From the NCBI RefSeq assembly GCF_005405425.1, contig NZ_BJEA01000003.1:62001-126000 (forward strand): a DNA stretch of 64,000 nt, read 5' to 3'. This stretch comes from Lactiplantibacillus modestisalitolerans. Its GTDB lineage: Bacteria > Bacillota > Bacilli > Lactobacillales > Lactobacillaceae. A program made the translations under genes and the position numbers. Shown piece after piece: positions 43,800 through 53,839 of this stretch. The notes under the pieces were generated by a model. It was not told the origin of the DNA and made no database searches. It worked only from the letters and a program-made list of their open reading frames with translations. How positions within the stretch are numbered: position 1 is the first letter of the stretch; each line of letters opens with the position of its first letter.

Positions 43800-45836
43800 A
43801 TGCAACAACTAAGTGACCCAGTCAGCGAGTTGAGTGGGGTTGGCCCGAGCCGACAAAAAGCTTTAGCCGGGCTCGGCATCAATACGGTGGCCGACTTACT
43901 AACGTACTACCCCTTTCGCTACGACGATTTACAAGTTAAAGATGTTAATGAAATCGCGGACCAGGAAAAGGTGACGCTGAAGGGCACCGTGGCGGCTGAG
44001 CCGGTCCTTAGCCGTTTTGGCCGCAAGAAGAGCCGCTTGAATTTTCGGCTCTTAATTGATCACGACGTTTACCTGGTCACTTTTTTTAACCAGCCCTATT
44101 TGCAAAAGCAAATTATTACTGGTCAGTCGATCGCGGTGTATGGTAAGTGGGACGCGAAGCGGAGTAGCTTGACGGGGATGAAAATAATTAACCCGAATAA
44201 CGCGGAATCGGCGTTCGGGTCGATCTATCCGGCCAGTAAGGCGGTTCGGCAAACAACGATTCAAAAATTAATCAAGCAAGCTTACGCGGCGTATGGTGAT
44301 CTGATCGAAGACATTGTCCCGGCGCCGCTTGAAGCCAAGTACCGCTTGTTACCACGGCGGCAAATGATTCACGACATGCACTTTCCGCCGAGCAAGGAGG
44401 CGTCAGCCGCGGCGCGCCGGTCGGCAACGTATGAGGAGTTTTTACTGTTTCAGATGCAGATGCAGGCCTTGAAGCGGGCGGATGCTAGCACTAACGGGAT
44501 TGCAATTCACTATGACAATCAGCGGTTAAAAGCGTTCATTAAAACGCTCCCGTTTGAATTGACGCACGCGCAAAAGCGGGTCGTGAATGAAATCTGTCTG
44601 GACTTGAAGGCGCCCCAACACATGAACCGCTTGCTCCAAGGCGACGTGGGTTCGGGGAAAACCATCGTCGCGGCCATTGTGATGTACGCGGCCATTACGG
44701 CTGGCTATCAAGCTGCTTTGATGGCCCCCACTGAAATTTTAGCGGAACAACACGCCGATAACTTGGCGAAGGTGTTTGCCAAGACCGATGTGAACGTGGC
44801 CCTGTTAACGGGGTCCACGAAACCGGCCGCGCGGAAACCGTTGCTGGGGGCGCTAGCAAACGGGGAAATCGACTTGTTGATTGGGACCCACGCACTCATT
44901 CAAGACGACGTGCAGTACGCTAACTTGGGGCTAGTGATTACGGATGAACAGCACCGGTTTGGAGTGAACCAACGGGCAGCCTTCCGGCAAAAGGGGGGCC
45001 AGCCCGATGCGCTCGCAATGACGGCGACCCCGATTCCACGGACGTTAGCCATCACGGCCTACGGTGAGATGGACGTCTCGGAAATCGACGAGCTACCGGC
45101 GGGCCGGCAGCCCATTCAAACCACCTGGGTTCGAAGTAATCAAGCCAACAACGCGTTGCATTTTGTTCAGCAGCAAGTGGCCGCGGGGGCGCAAGCTTAC
45201 GTGGTGACGCCGTTGATTGAGGAATCTGAAACCCTGGACGTTAAAAATGCCGAGGCACTGTCGGAAAATTTGCAGGCCTACTTTGGTCCGAGCGTTAAAG
45301 TGGGACTGCTACATGGTCGGTTAAAGGCCGACGAGAAGGAAGCCGTGATGACGGCCTTTAAAGCGGGTGAGATTCAGGTGTTGGTTTCAACGACCGTGAT
45401 TGAAGTCGGGGTTGACGTTAAAAACGCAACCATTATGATGATCTACAATGCTGATCGCTTCGGTCTGGCGCAATTACACCAGTTACGGGGCCGGGTTGGT
45501 CGGGGGACGCAGGCGTCGTTTTGTATCCTGGTTGCTGACCCGAAGAATCAGCAGGGAATCGAACGGATGCAAATTATGACTGAAACCACGAACGGTTTCG
45601 TCCTCGCCCAGCGTGACTTGGAATTACGGGGCGCTGGTGACGTACTGGGAATTAAACAGTCCGGGATGCCTGAATTTAAGGTTGGTGATCCGGTGGCCGA
45701 CTTAACGGTTTTACAAGTTGCTCAGCAAGACGCTCATGCAATCGTTCAGACGCCGGATTGGCAGACGCGTCCCGAGTACCGGGCGTTAGCAGAAAACTTA
45801 GAAGCGAAATTAGCGGCGGTTGGGACTTTAGACTAG
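43800..45836 (+). CDS. recG: ATP-dependent DNA helicase RecG
   Basis: A 678-residue helicase that remodels stalled forks and branch-migrates Holliday junctions. The N-terminal wedge/OB region (about 1-230) is followed by Walker A QGDVGSGKTIVAA, the DEQHRFG box (Walker B), MTATPIPRTL, and the C-terminal LHGRLKADEKEAVM and QLRGRVGRG blocks. GGGAAGGGAG precedes the ATG. Confidence 0.97.
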   Translation: MQQLSDPVSELSGVGPSRQKALAGLGINTVADLLTYYPFRYDDLQVKDVNEIADQEKVTLKGTVAAEPVLSRFGRKKSRLNFRLLIDHDVYLVTFFNQPYLQKQIITGQSIAVYGKWDAKRSSLTGMKIINPNNAESAFGSIYPASKAVRQTTIQKLIKQAYAAYGDLIEDIVPAPLEAKYRLLPRRQMIHDMHFPPSKEASAAARRSATYEEFLLFQMQMQALKRADASTNGIAIHYDNQRLKAFIKTLPFELTHAQKRVVNEICLDLKAPQHMNRLLQGDVGSGKTIVAAIVMYAAITAGYQAALMAPTEILAEQHADNLAKVFAKTDVNVALLTGSTKPAARKPLLGALANGEIDLLIGTHALIQDDVQYANLGLVITDEQHRFGVNQRAAFRQKGGQPDALAMTATPIPRTLAITAYGEMDVSEIDELPAGRQPIQTTWVRSNQANNALHFVQQQVAAGAQAYVVTPLIEESETLDVKNAEALSENLQAYFGPSVKVGLLHGRLKADEKEAVMTAFKAGEIQVLVSTTVIEVGVDVKNATIMMIYNADRFGLAQLHQLRGRVGRGTQASFCILVADPKNQQGIERMQIMTETTNGFVLAQRDLELRGAGDVLGIKQSGMPEFKVGDPVADLTVLQVAQQDAHAIVQTPDWQTRPEYRALAENLEAKLAAVGTLD

Positions 45837-45866
45837 CTCGCGATAACGAGAGGAAATGGTGACAAG

Positions 45867-46913
45867 ATGATGAAAATTGCAATTGATGCAATGGGTGGCG
45901 ACTACGCTCCGAACGCGGTCATTGAGGGGGTTGAACAGGCCCGCGACTTATTTGAAGACACGGTGTTCTTACTTTATGGTCAGCGCGACGTCTTGACGGC
46001 CCAGTTAAAAAACCGGGACCGGATTCAGATTATTAACGCCGATGAAGTCATTACGATGGAAGACGAACCCGTTCGGGCAGTTCGCCGTAAGAAGCACTCT
46101 TCAATTGTCATGGCGGCCCAAGCGGTTAAGGATGGGGAAGCGGACGCCTTCTTCTCAGCTGGTAATTCCGGGGCGGTCCTGGCTGCCGGCCTCTTCATTG
46201 TTGGGCGAATCAAGGGAATCGACCGGCCCGGCCTCGTAACGGCCTTACCAGTGGTTCGGAACGCGCACCAGTCTAATTTTGTCATGATGGACATCGGTGC
46301 TAACGCGGACAGTAAACCCCAAAACTTACAACAATACGGGGTGCTTGGAACGTACTACGCGGAACGGATGATGCACGCGAAGCAGCCGCGAGTTGGACTA
46401 CTGAACAACGGTACCGAAGATGATAAGGGGAATAAGGTTCATAAAGCGGCCTTTGACTTGTTATCGCAGACGGCGGACATTAATTTTATCGGTAACGTTG
46501 AAGCCCGCGAATTATTGAACGGTGCGGCGGACGTCGTGGTCACTGACGGTTTTACGGGGAACGCGGTTCTAAAAAGTATTGAAGGAACGGCCCGTTCAAT
46601 GCTCGGTTTAGTGAAGGACGCGGTCTACAATACTGGCGTTAGTGGTAAGCTGGGTGGCTTATTATTGAAGAGTGGTTTCAATGAAATTCGGACCCAAATG
46701 GACTATTCCCAGTACGGTGGCGCGGTCCTCTTAGGCTTAAAGGCGCCGGTCGTTAAGGCCCACGGCTCGAGCAAGGCACCAACCATCGTTAATACGATTC
46801 GGCAGATTCGGCAGATGGTCAGCACCAACTTAGTTCCCGGGGTTGCTGAGTATTATCAGCAACAACAAGCAAATCAGCAGGCGAGTGTAGACAAGCCCGC
46901 CGAAAACGATTAA
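45867..46913 (+). CDS. plsX: Phosphate acyltransferase PlsX
   Basis: A 348-residue enzyme that makes acyl-phosphate from acyl-ACP for phospholipid synthesis. The N-terminus MMKIAIDAMGGDYAPNAVIEG and the blocks FSAGNSGAVLAA, NNGTEDDKGN and GFTGNAVLKS are typical. ATG 45867 or 45870 could start it. The C-terminal tail is Gln-rich. It lies just before acpP, its substrate carrier. Confidence 0.96.
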   Translation: MMKIAIDAMGGDYAPNAVIEGVEQARDLFEDTVFLLYGQRDVLTAQLKNRDRIQIINADEVITMEDEPVRAVRRKKHSSIVMAAQAVKDGEADAFFSAGNSGAVLAAGLFIVGRIKGIDRPGLVTALPVVRNAHQSNFVMMDIGANADSKPQNLQQYGVLGTYYAERMMHAKQPRVGLLNNGTEDDKGNKVHKAAFDLLSQTADINFIGNVEARELLNGAADVVVTDGFTGNAVLKSIEGTARSMLGLVKDAVYNTGVSGKLGGLLLKSGFNEIRTQMDYSQYGGAVLLGLKAPVVKAHGSSKAPTIVNTIRQIRQMVSTNLVPGVAEYYQQQQANQQASVDKPAEND

Positions 46914-46951
46914 AATACGTTAGTGAATTAAAGTTAGTGAGGGACCTCAAG

Positions 46952-47197
46952 ATGACAAAAGAAGAAATCTTCAACAAGATTGCGGGCATCATTGCTGACC
47001 GCTTCGAAGTTGATCAAAGTACCGTGACCAACGAAATGAACTTGCAAAATGACTTAGACGCGGATTCAATTGACTTTGTCGAATTTGTCTTGGAATTGGA
47101 AGACACCTTCGGCAGTGAAATCTCGGATGAAGACGCTGAGAAGTTAACGACGGTTGGCCAAGTGGTTGACTACGTCGCTGCACACCAAGCAAAATAA
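46952..47197 (+). CDS. acpP: Acyl carrier protein
   Basis: An 81-residue acidic carrier. The serine that takes the phosphopantetheine arm is in DADSIDFVEF. Its motif is DSI rather than the common DSL, which still fits ACPs. I chose the ATG at 46952 over the GTG at 46937, since GTGAGGGAC then serves as ribosome binding site. It follows plsX and precedes rnc, the usual order. Confidence 0.95.
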   Translation: MTKEEIFNKIAGIIADRFEVDQSTVTNEMNLQNDLDADSIDFVEFVLELEDTFGSEISDEDAEKLTTVGQVVDYVAAHQAK

Positions 47198-47203
47198 GGG
47201 TTG

Positions 47204-47237
47204 AAAAAGGATTGAGGCGCAAGCCCCAGTCCTTTTC
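47204..47237 (+). terminator. plsX-acpP terminator
   Basis: AAAAGGATTGAGGC and GCCCCAGTCCTTTT pair around GCAA with one mismatch and one wobble, followed by a short T-stretch. Confidence 0.8.
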
Positions 47238-47364
47238 TTATGGCTGGGCGGTGCCAACCGCGTTCAGGACTGTGAAGGCAACTCTAGCCCGCCATTGCCG
47301 GCCGTTAACTTTTAGGCTAGTGTGGGTGGCCCGGGCGCGGTTACGGGGGGCTTTTGATTAAGAA

Positions 47365-47394
47365 TTGTTATTCAGGTCGTAAACATAGTATAAT
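47365..47394 (+). promoter_or_regulatory. rnc-smc-ftsY promoter
   Basis: TTGTTA at 47365-47370 and a consensus TATAAT at 47389-47394 have an 18-base spacer, about 50 bases before rnc. Confidence 0.7.
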
Positions 47395-47446
47395 ATTAAA
47401 CTGTAGCAGTGACTGCAAAACACGATATTACGAAAGGATGATAGTC

Positions 47447-48151
47447 ATGATTACCGAATTAGCCGCAATGCTTAAAGCGCGTTTCGGAATTGAGTTTCAC
47501 GATTCGTCCTTGTTAGCGGAAGCCTTTACGCAGGCCTCGTACGTTAACGAGCATCAGGATCAGCATTTAAAATTTTATGAACGGGTCGAATTTTTGGGGG
47601 ATGCCGTCTTGGAATTAGCCGTGTCCGAATATTTATACAAACGTTATAAAGACATGCCCCAAGGCAAGTTGACCCGCCTCCGGGCAGCAATGGTCTGTGA
47701 AGACAGTTTTGCTAGCTTTGCCCGTGAGTGTGGGTTTCCACAGTATATTCGCTTAGGTAAGGGTGAACAAAAGGCCCGGGCGTGGGAACGCGATTCGCTC
47801 CTTTGCGATATTTTTGAATCGTTTGTCGGGGCGCTCTACCTGGATCAGGGGCGTGAACCGGTATTGAAGTTCGTTCACCAGGTGATTTTTCCTAAGTTGG
47901 ATGAAGGCCGGTTTGACGGCGTCTTTGACTACAAGACGACTCTGCAAGAATATTTGCAGCGCGACGGTGACGTGGACATTGAATACAGCCTCGTTGAACA
48001 GGATGGTCCAGCTAACGAGCGCTCGTACGAAATTGCGGTTTCAGCGGATGGTCAACAAATTGGCCAGGGCTGGGGCCACTCGAAAAAAGAGGCGGAGCAA
48101 AGTGCGGCCCGCCAAGCTTACACCCAGTTACAAACAAGTAACGATCAATAA
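47447..48151 (+). CDS. rnc: Ribonuclease III
   Basis: A 234-residue double-strand-specific RNase that processes rRNA and regulates mRNAs. The catalytic signature ERVEFLGDAVLELAV is near residue 45, and the acidic pair recurs in DIFESFVGALYLD. The double-strand RNA-binding domain covers about residues 160-230. The ATG at 47447 is used because AAAGGA lies 9 bases upstream; a longer upstream frame runs across the promoter and is not coding. It heads the rnc-smc-ftsY unit. Confidence 0.96.
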   Translation: MITELAAMLKARFGIEFHDSSLLAEAFTQASYVNEHQDQHLKFYERVEFLGDAVLELAVSEYLYKRYKDMPQGKLTRLRAAMVCEDSFASFARECGFPQYIRLGKGEQKARAWERDSLLCDIFESFVGALYLDQGREPVLKFVHQVIFPKLDEGRFDGVFDYKTTLQEYLQRDGDVDIEYSLVEQDGPANERSYEIAVSADGQQIGQGWGHSKKEAEQSAARQAYTQLQTSNDQ

Positions 48152-48171
48152 TTACAGGAAGTTTGTGTCGA

Positions 48172-51100
48172 ATGCAACTAAAATCATTAGAAATTAGCGG
48201 CTTTAAGTCGTTCGCAGATAAAACTAAAATTGACTTTCAAGCCGGAATGACGGGCATTATCGGCCCAAACGGGAGCGGTAAAAGTAACATTATCGAAGCC
48301 ATTCGGTGGGTCTTGGGTGAGCAGGCGGTGAAAAGTCTGCGCGGCACGAAGATGACCGACGTGATCTTTGCCGGGTCGGCTAACCGTAAGCCGCTTAACC
48401 GGGCGAAGGTGACGATCACTTTTGATAATAGTGATCACTTTTTACCGTTGGATTACGCGGAGGTCAGTATTACCCGGAAGCTCTTTCGAAACGGTGATAG
48501 TGAGTATCTTATTAACAACCAAAGTTGCCGCTTGAAGGACATCACGAACTTGATGATCGATACCGGGCTTGGCAAGGACTCGTTTTCGGTGATTTCACAG
48601 GGCCGGGTTGAAGCGGTTTTTAACGCAAAACCCGAGGAGCGGCGCAGTATCATTGAAGACGTCGCGGGGGTCCTGAAGTATAAGAAAGATAAACAAACGA
48701 CGGAAAATAAGTTGGCCGAAACGACTGACTACTTGGACCGGGTTACCGACATTATCGCGGAGCTGGAGCAGCAGCGTGAACCGCTGGAGCAACAAGCTAG
48801 CCTGGCGCGGGATTATCAGGATCAAAAGCAACGGTTTGATACGCTTGACCGTTCGCGCCTCGTTCAAAAGATTACGATTGCCCACGATCAGTTAACGACC
48901 GTTGAGCAAAAATTGGCGCGGGCTAAGACCATGGTGCAGGACTATCAGGAACAAGTTGACCGTGGCGCTAGCCAACTAGCAGCGCTCAAGGCGCGGCAAA
49001 CCAAGCAACAACAATTAAAAGACCAGCTCGCGGCGCAAAACTTGGAACTAACGAAAACCATTGAAAACACCCAGGGTCAACGCGGAGTCGATGCGGAGCG
49101 GCGGCAAAACCAGCAAGCGACGCAGCAGCGGTTGCAGGCCCAAGTTAAACAGGTGACGGCGCAGTTACAACGGCTCGCCACGCAGGAAGCTGAATTGCGT
49201 CAAACCCTGACTACGCAACAAGCGCAGGTCCAGACCTTGCAAGCAAGTGTGACCAAGCTAAAAAAAGCGACCGGTGCAACCGGGCGCCAACGGCTAGCGG
49301 ATCAACTGACGAAGCTACGTAATCAGTACATTGATGAAAAGCAGGAACAGGCGTCGCTGAATAACGAAGCCAAAAACTTGCAAAAACAGCACCAGCAGTC
49401 GGGTAACCAGACCAGTGCGCTGGCGACCCGGTTGGCTCAGGCGCAAGCGGCTTTAAAACAAACGGCCACGACGGTTGACGTTCATAACCACGACCGCAGT
49501 GAACTGGCTAACCAAGTTGACGCCCAACAACGCCAACTGACTGATCAACAACGGCAGTACAAGCAAACCGCCGAGCAAATTGATCACCAACAACAACGCT
49601 GGTTGGACGCGGCCGGGCTGATGCAACGCGAAAAGTCCCGCTTGGAAGCCCTCCAAGCGGTTCAAGAACGCTACACTAACTTCTACGCCGGTGTCCGGAT
49701 GATTTTACAACATCGTCAGCAGTTCAACGGCATTGCGGGGGCGGTTTCGGAACTGTTAACCGTTCCGGGCGACTACACGAAAGCCGTCGAAGTTGCGTTA
49801 GGGGGGCAACTCCAAAACGTAGTTTGCGATACCCAACAAACTGCGAAGGCCGCCGTTGGGTTCTTGAAACAGCACCACGCCGGCCGGGCGACCTTTTTAC
49901 CGGTGGAACGAATTGCGGCGCGGCAGTTACCCGTTAACACCGTTCAGGCGCTCCAGCAACAGCCCGGTGTACTCGGGATTGCTAGCGAACTCGTGAGTTG
50001 CGACCCCCAATTGGTCGCCATTAAACGCTACCTCCTGGGGACGACGGTCATCGTGGATAGCCTGGACCACGCGCTGGCCATTTCGCGGACGCGGCGCTTC
50101 CGCTGTAAATTGGTGACGGTTGGCGGCGAAACGATTGCTGCTAGCGGGGCCATTACCGGTGGGGCGACCCGGCATGACGATAACGGTCTGCTCCAACAGC
50201 AACAAACTACCGAAAAGATTGAAGCCAACTTGCAACAGATGCAGGGCCAACTGGTGACCTACGAACAGGGCTTGGCGGATGCTAAGAAGGCTAATCAGGA
50301 CTTAAACGTTCAAATCGAAACGGGCCAACAACGGCTCAGCGCGCTGAAGGCGCAACTAAGTCAAGTTGAAGCTCAATTAGAAGCGGCCCAGGCCACGCAA
50401 GCGCAACAACAGCGCCAAGTAAAGGCGCTGACTTATGAGCAGCGGCAGGCGGCCCAGGATGATCAGTATGATGACCAGGTCAGTCGAAACGCGGCGGCTC
50501 AAAAGACTAACGCGGCGAAGTTAAAGGACTTGCAGGCGCAAATGGCGACGGTTGAGCAACAACAGACCGACTTTGACGCCTATCAAGCCAGCCAAGCCGA
50601 AGAATTGCAGACCCAACGCGAGCAGCTGGTCACCTACCAGGAACGTTGCAAGCAAACGCAACGGCAGTTGACCGCTTGTCAGGACCAGCAGGCTGAACAG
50701 CACCGGGTTCAGACGACGGCGCAAGCCGAGTTGGAGCAAATTGGGCAAGCGTTAGCTAGTCAGCAGCTGACCGGTCAAGAACGCGACCAGATCCTGAAAA
50801 AGGCCCAAGCGGAACAGACCCAAGTCGAACAACGGCAAGCGGCCTGTGCCCAGCAGCTGACGGAATTAGATACGCAGGTGGCCACAATCAGTGACCAGCA
50901 AACGCGGACCCAGCAACTGGCGGCCGCCGCGACGGATGATTACCGCCGACTTGAGTTGAGTCAAACAAAACTGACGGGTGAAGTCGACCACGCGACGGCC
51001 GATTTAGCGGAAAAGTACAACTTAACGTTAGCGGCCGCCCAAAAGGACGCCAGCGACTTACCGTTATCCGAAATCAATGCCCAGTTAAAATTACTGAAAC

Positions 51101-51759
51101 GCGGGCTTGATGAATTGGGAACGGTCAACCTTGGCGCCATCGATGAATTTGAACGTGTCAAACAACGTTATGATTTCTTGACGACCCAGGCGGATGACTT
51201 AAAGGCGGCCAAGGCCGACCTCCTGCAAACGATGACCGACTTGGATACGACCGTGGCAACCCGCTTTAAACGGGCCTTTGACCAGGTTGCGACCCAGTTT
51301 AGTCGGATCTTTGTTCAGATGTTTGGGGGCGGTAAGGCCCAGTTGATTTTAACGGATCCGGAGCACTTGCTTACGAGTGGGGTCGATATTATGGCCCAGC
51401 CACCGGGCAAGAAGTTCCAACGTTTAAGCCTACTATCTGGTGGTGAACGGGCGTTAACGGCCATTACACTATTATTTGCAATTTTAGCCGTTCGGCCCGT
51501 TCCGTTCAGTATCTTGGATGAAGCTGAGGCGGCCTTGGACGATGCCAACGTTGACCGCTTTAGCGAATATTTAAATGAATTTCAAACCGGGACCCAGTTC
51601 GTAATTATTACGCACCGGAAGGGGACAATGATGCACGCCGACGTCCTTTACGGGGTAACGATGGAAGAATCAGGGGTCTCAAAGATGGTCTCAGTTTCGT
51701 TGGCCGCCTTGAAAGATGACCAGGGCACGCCCGATACACCGGACCAACCAACTCATTAA
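48172..51759 (+). CDS. smc: Chromosome partition protein Smc
   Basis: A 1195-residue condensin ATPase. Walker A GPNGSGKSNIIEAI is at about residues 32-45. Long Gln- and Ala-rich coiled coils flank a hinge at about residues 510-660 (GAVSELLTVPGDYTKAVEVA). The C-terminal head has LLSGGERALTAITLLFA and the Walker B FSILDEAEAALDDANV. The ATG at 48172 (MQLKSLEISGFKSFADK) is chosen over a TTG three codons upstream. Its usual partners ScpA and ScpB are not in the window. Confidence 0.97.
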   Translation: MQLKSLEISGFKSFADKTKIDFQAGMTGIIGPNGSGKSNIIEAIRWVLGEQAVKSLRGTKMTDVIFAGSANRKPLNRAKVTITFDNSDHFLPLDYAEVSITRKLFRNGDSEYLINNQSCRLKDITNLMIDTGLGKDSFSVISQGRVEAVFNAKPEERRSIIEDVAGVLKYKKDKQTTENKLAETTDYLDRVTDIIAELEQQREPLEQQASLARDYQDQKQRFDTLDRSRLVQKITIAHDQLTTVEQKLARAKTMVQDYQEQVDRGASQLAALKARQTKQQQLKDQLAAQNLELTKTIENTQGQRGVDAERRQNQQATQQRLQAQVKQVTAQLQRLATQEAELRQTLTTQQAQVQTLQASVTKLKKATGATGRQRLADQLTKLRNQYIDEKQEQASLNNEAKNLQKQHQQSGNQTSALATRLAQAQAALKQTATTVDVHNHDRSELANQVDAQQRQLTDQQRQYKQTAEQIDHQQQRWLDAAGLMQREKSRLEALQAVQERYTNFYAGVRMILQHRQQFNGIAGAVSELLTVPGDYTKAVEVALGGQLQNVVCDTQQTAKAAVGFLKQHHAGRATFLPVERIAARQLPVNTVQALQQQPGVLGIASELVSCDPQLVAIKRYLLGTTVIVDSLDHALAISRTRRFRCKLVTVGGETIAASGAITGGATRHDDNGLLQQQQTTEKIEANLQQMQGQLVTYEQGLADAKKANQDLNVQIETGQQRLSALKAQLSQVEAQLEAAQATQAQQQRQVKALTYEQRQAAQDDQYDDQVSRNAAAQKTNAAKLKDLQAQMATVEQQQTDFDAYQASQAEELQTQREQLVTYQERCKQTQRQLTACQDQQAEQHRVQTTAQAELEQIGQALASQQLTGQERDQILKKAQAEQTQVEQRQAACAQQLTELDTQVATISDQQTRTQQLAAAATDDYRRLELSQTKLTGEVDHATADLAEKYNLTLAAAQKDASDLPLSEINAQLKLLKRGLDELGTVNLGAIDEFERVKQRYDFLTTQADDLKAAKADLLQTMTDLDTTVATRFKRAFDQVATQFSRIFVQMFGGGKAQLILTDPEHLLTSGVDIMAQPPGKKFQRLSLLSGGERALTAITLLFAILAVRPVPFSILDEAEAALDDANVDRFSEYLNEFQTGTQFVIITHRKGTMMHADVLYGVTMEESGVSKMVSVSLAALKDDQGTPDTPDQPTH

Positions 51760-51779
51760 TCATTAAGGGGAGTGTCAAA

Positions 51780-53321
51780 ATGGGATTATTTAGTCGCCTA
51801 AAAAAGGTGTTTAGCTTACCAGAATCCGCTGCGTCACAGGCGGAAGAGCCGACTAGTCAAGTGGCGACGAGTGCTGCAACGACGAGTACGGCAGCTACCA
51901 GTGCGACGAGTGCGGCCACGTCAGTCGCAGCGACCGGGAGTGATCAAGCAACAAGCGCCACGCCAACGAGTGCGGTGCAAACATCAACGGCATCCGCCAG
52001 TGCCAGCCTAGCTGAGTCGGCCCCGGCTGTCTCAGCCACTTCCGCGGCGATTTCTGAAGCGTCCGCGGAGTCACTGGCCTCAAGTAGTACGGTTGACGCT
52101 TCCGCTGCCGGGATTGAAGCGGATCACTCAGCTCAATCTGAGGCGGCCGACCAAGACCAATCTGAAGCACCGTTAACGGCCAGTGAAGCCGTGGCGCGCT
52201 CCTTAGCGGCGATTCGGGCGCAGGCTGCCAGTGCGGATGCGGAACCAGTCGCGGCCAGCACGGCGGCAACTACTGAAACTGACACTGCCGCTGAGAAACA
52301 GCCCGCTGCTACTAGTGAGACGGGGGTGGTTGAAGCGCCGGTTGAATCCACGGCCCCGGCTAGTGAAGGGGCATCCGCAGAGCCGACCGAAGCGGAACGT
52401 TACGACGAAGGCTTGAAAAAGTCGCGGAAAACTTTTGGTGACCGGATCAACGCCTTCTTAGCCAACTTCCGCCACGTCGATGAGAGCTTCTTCGACGAAC
52501 TCGAAGATACCTTGATTGAATCCGACGTCGGCTATGAAACGGCGATGCGCATCAGTGACGAGTTGCGCGACGAAGTTAAATTAAAGAACGCCAAGAGTAA
52601 AAAGGATATTTCAAGCGTGATCGTTGAAAAGCTTGTTGACATGTATGGTGAGGCCGGTGAAGGTGAAGATAACAGCATTTACCTGGCTGCACAAGGGCCG
52701 ACGGTGATCCTGTTCGTCGGGGTCAACGGGGCTGGTAAAACAACCACCATTGGTAAAATGGCGAACATGTATAAGCAACAGGGTAAAAAAGTGCTGTTAG
52801 CAGCTTGTGATACTTTCCGGGCCGGTGCCATCCAACAATTACAAGTTTGGGGCGAACGTGACGGCGTGGACGTAGTTGCGGGCGCGGAACGCAGTGATCC
52901 GGCTTCCGTTTGCTTTGACGCAGTCAAGAAGGCAAAGGCTGAGGATTATGATATTCTTTTCGTTGATACGGCTGGACGGTTGCAAAACAAGGTCAACTTA
53001 ATGAACGAATTGGAAAAAATCAAGCGGGTCATTACCCGTGAAATTCCAGCAGCACCGCACGAAGTCTTATTAGTCTTGGATGCCACGACGGGTCAGAATG
53101 CGTTGAACCAGGCGAAAATTTTTAAACAGTCGACGGACGTTAGCGGAATCGTTTTAACGAAACTCGATGGAACTGCCCGTGGGGGGATTGTTCTGGCGAT
53201 TCGCAACGAACTACACTTAGCGGTTAAGTACGTTGGCTTAGGTGAAAAAGTGACGGATTTACGGCCATTTAACGCAAACGACTTTGTTTACGGTCTGTTT
53301 AAAGACGTGATTACGGCTTAG
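51780..53321 (+). CDS. ftsY: Signal recognition particle receptor FtsY with long acidic A domain
   Basis: A 513-residue GTPase that docks SRP-bound ribosomes at the membrane. The NG domain occupies about residues 215-513, with P-loop GVNGAGKTTT, DTAGRLQNK and LTKLDGTARGG. Before it lies a low-complexity region of about 190 residues made almost only of Ala, Ser, Thr and Glu. It follows a short basic amphipathic start (MGLFSRLKKVFSL) that could bind lipids. Bacillus FtsY lacks most of this extension. The gene follows smc, as in many Firmicutes. Confidence 0.97.
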   Translation: MGLFSRLKKVFSLPESAASQAEEPTSQVATSAATTSTAATSATSAATSVAATGSDQATSATPTSAVQTSTASASASLAESAPAVSATSAAISEASAESLASSSTVDASAAGIEADHSAQSEAADQDQSEAPLTASEAVARSLAAIRAQAASADAEPVAASTAATTETDTAAEKQPAATSETGVVEAPVESTAPASEGASAEPTEAERYDEGLKKSRKTFGDRINAFLANFRHVDESFFDELEDTLIESDVGYETAMRISDELRDEVKLKNAKSKKDISSVIVEKLVDMYGEAGEGEDNSIYLAAQGPTVILFVGVNGAGKTTTIGKMANMYKQQGKKVLLAACDTFRAGAIQQLQVWGERDGVDVVAGAERSDPASVCFDAVKKAKAEDYDILFVDTAGRLQNKVNLMNELEKIKRVITREIPAAPHEVLLVLDATTGQNALNQAKIFKQSTDVSGIVLTKLDGTARGGIVLAIRNELHLAVKYVGLGEKVTDLRPFNANDFVYGLFKDVITA

Positions 53322-53346
53322 GTGAATCATTTTTGACGCCAATTAG

Positions 53347-53380
53347 GAATGGGGATTGTGCTTAGGCGCAGTCCCTATTT
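53347..53380 (+). terminator. Terminator after ftsY
   Basis: AATGGGGATTGTGC and GCGCAGTCCCTATT pair with a few wobble or mismatched positions around TTAG, then Ts follow. Confidence 0.7.
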
Positions 53381-53469
53381 GTTAGTGGACTAGTTGCGCC
53401 TTGACGCAGGCGCGTAAAATCGGTAATCTTAACTAGTAAGTCGTGGCAGAATTGATGGAGGACAGCCGG

Positions 53470-53817
53470 TTGGAAATTGAAAAGAATTATCGAATCAACT
53501 CGTTATTCGAGTTTTATGAACCATTACTAACAAATAAGCAAAAAGAATATATCCAGCTGTACTATGCGGATGACTATTCACTGGGTGAAATTGCGGCTGA
53601 ATTCTCCGTTTCACGGCAGGCAGTCTACGATAACATTAAACGGACTGAAAAAATTTTAGAGGGTTACGAAACGAAGCTCCACTTATATGAAGATTTCGTG
53701 GAGCGTAATCGCGAAGTCGATGCGATTTCGGCTTACGTGACGACCCACTACCATGGTGATACGCAGTTAATGAAAATGATTCAACAACTGGTCAGTCTTG
53801 AGGCTGACTCGGAATAA
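53470..53817 (+). CDS. ylxM: YlxM-type SRP-associated helix-turn-helix protein
   Basis: A 115-residue protein with a sigma-70 region 4-like helix-turn-helix ([20 protein letters not shown] near residue 40). In streptococci YlxM modulates SRP assembly, and the gene is always next to ffh. The TTG at 53470 ([16 protein letters not shown]) has GGAGG 9 bases upstream and matches the family N-terminus. A GTG at 53443 would add nine residues with no support. Confidence 0.9.
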   Translation: MEIEKNYRINSLFEFYEPLLTNKQKEYIQLYYADDYSLGEIAAEFSVSRQAVYDNIKRTEKILEGYETKLHLYEDFVERNREVDAISAYVTTHYHGDTQLMKMIQQLVSLEADSE

Positions 53818-53839
53818 AAATAAAGGTTAGGTGACACAG

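Noticed and set aside
47354-47446. N-terminal extension of RNase III
   Set aside because: It would start before the -35 box of the promoter and adds Cys- and Ser-rich sequence unlike the family.
48187-51548. Many antisense frames over smc
   Set aside because: They mirror codon bias of smc, lack ribosome binding sites and have no domain-like sequence.
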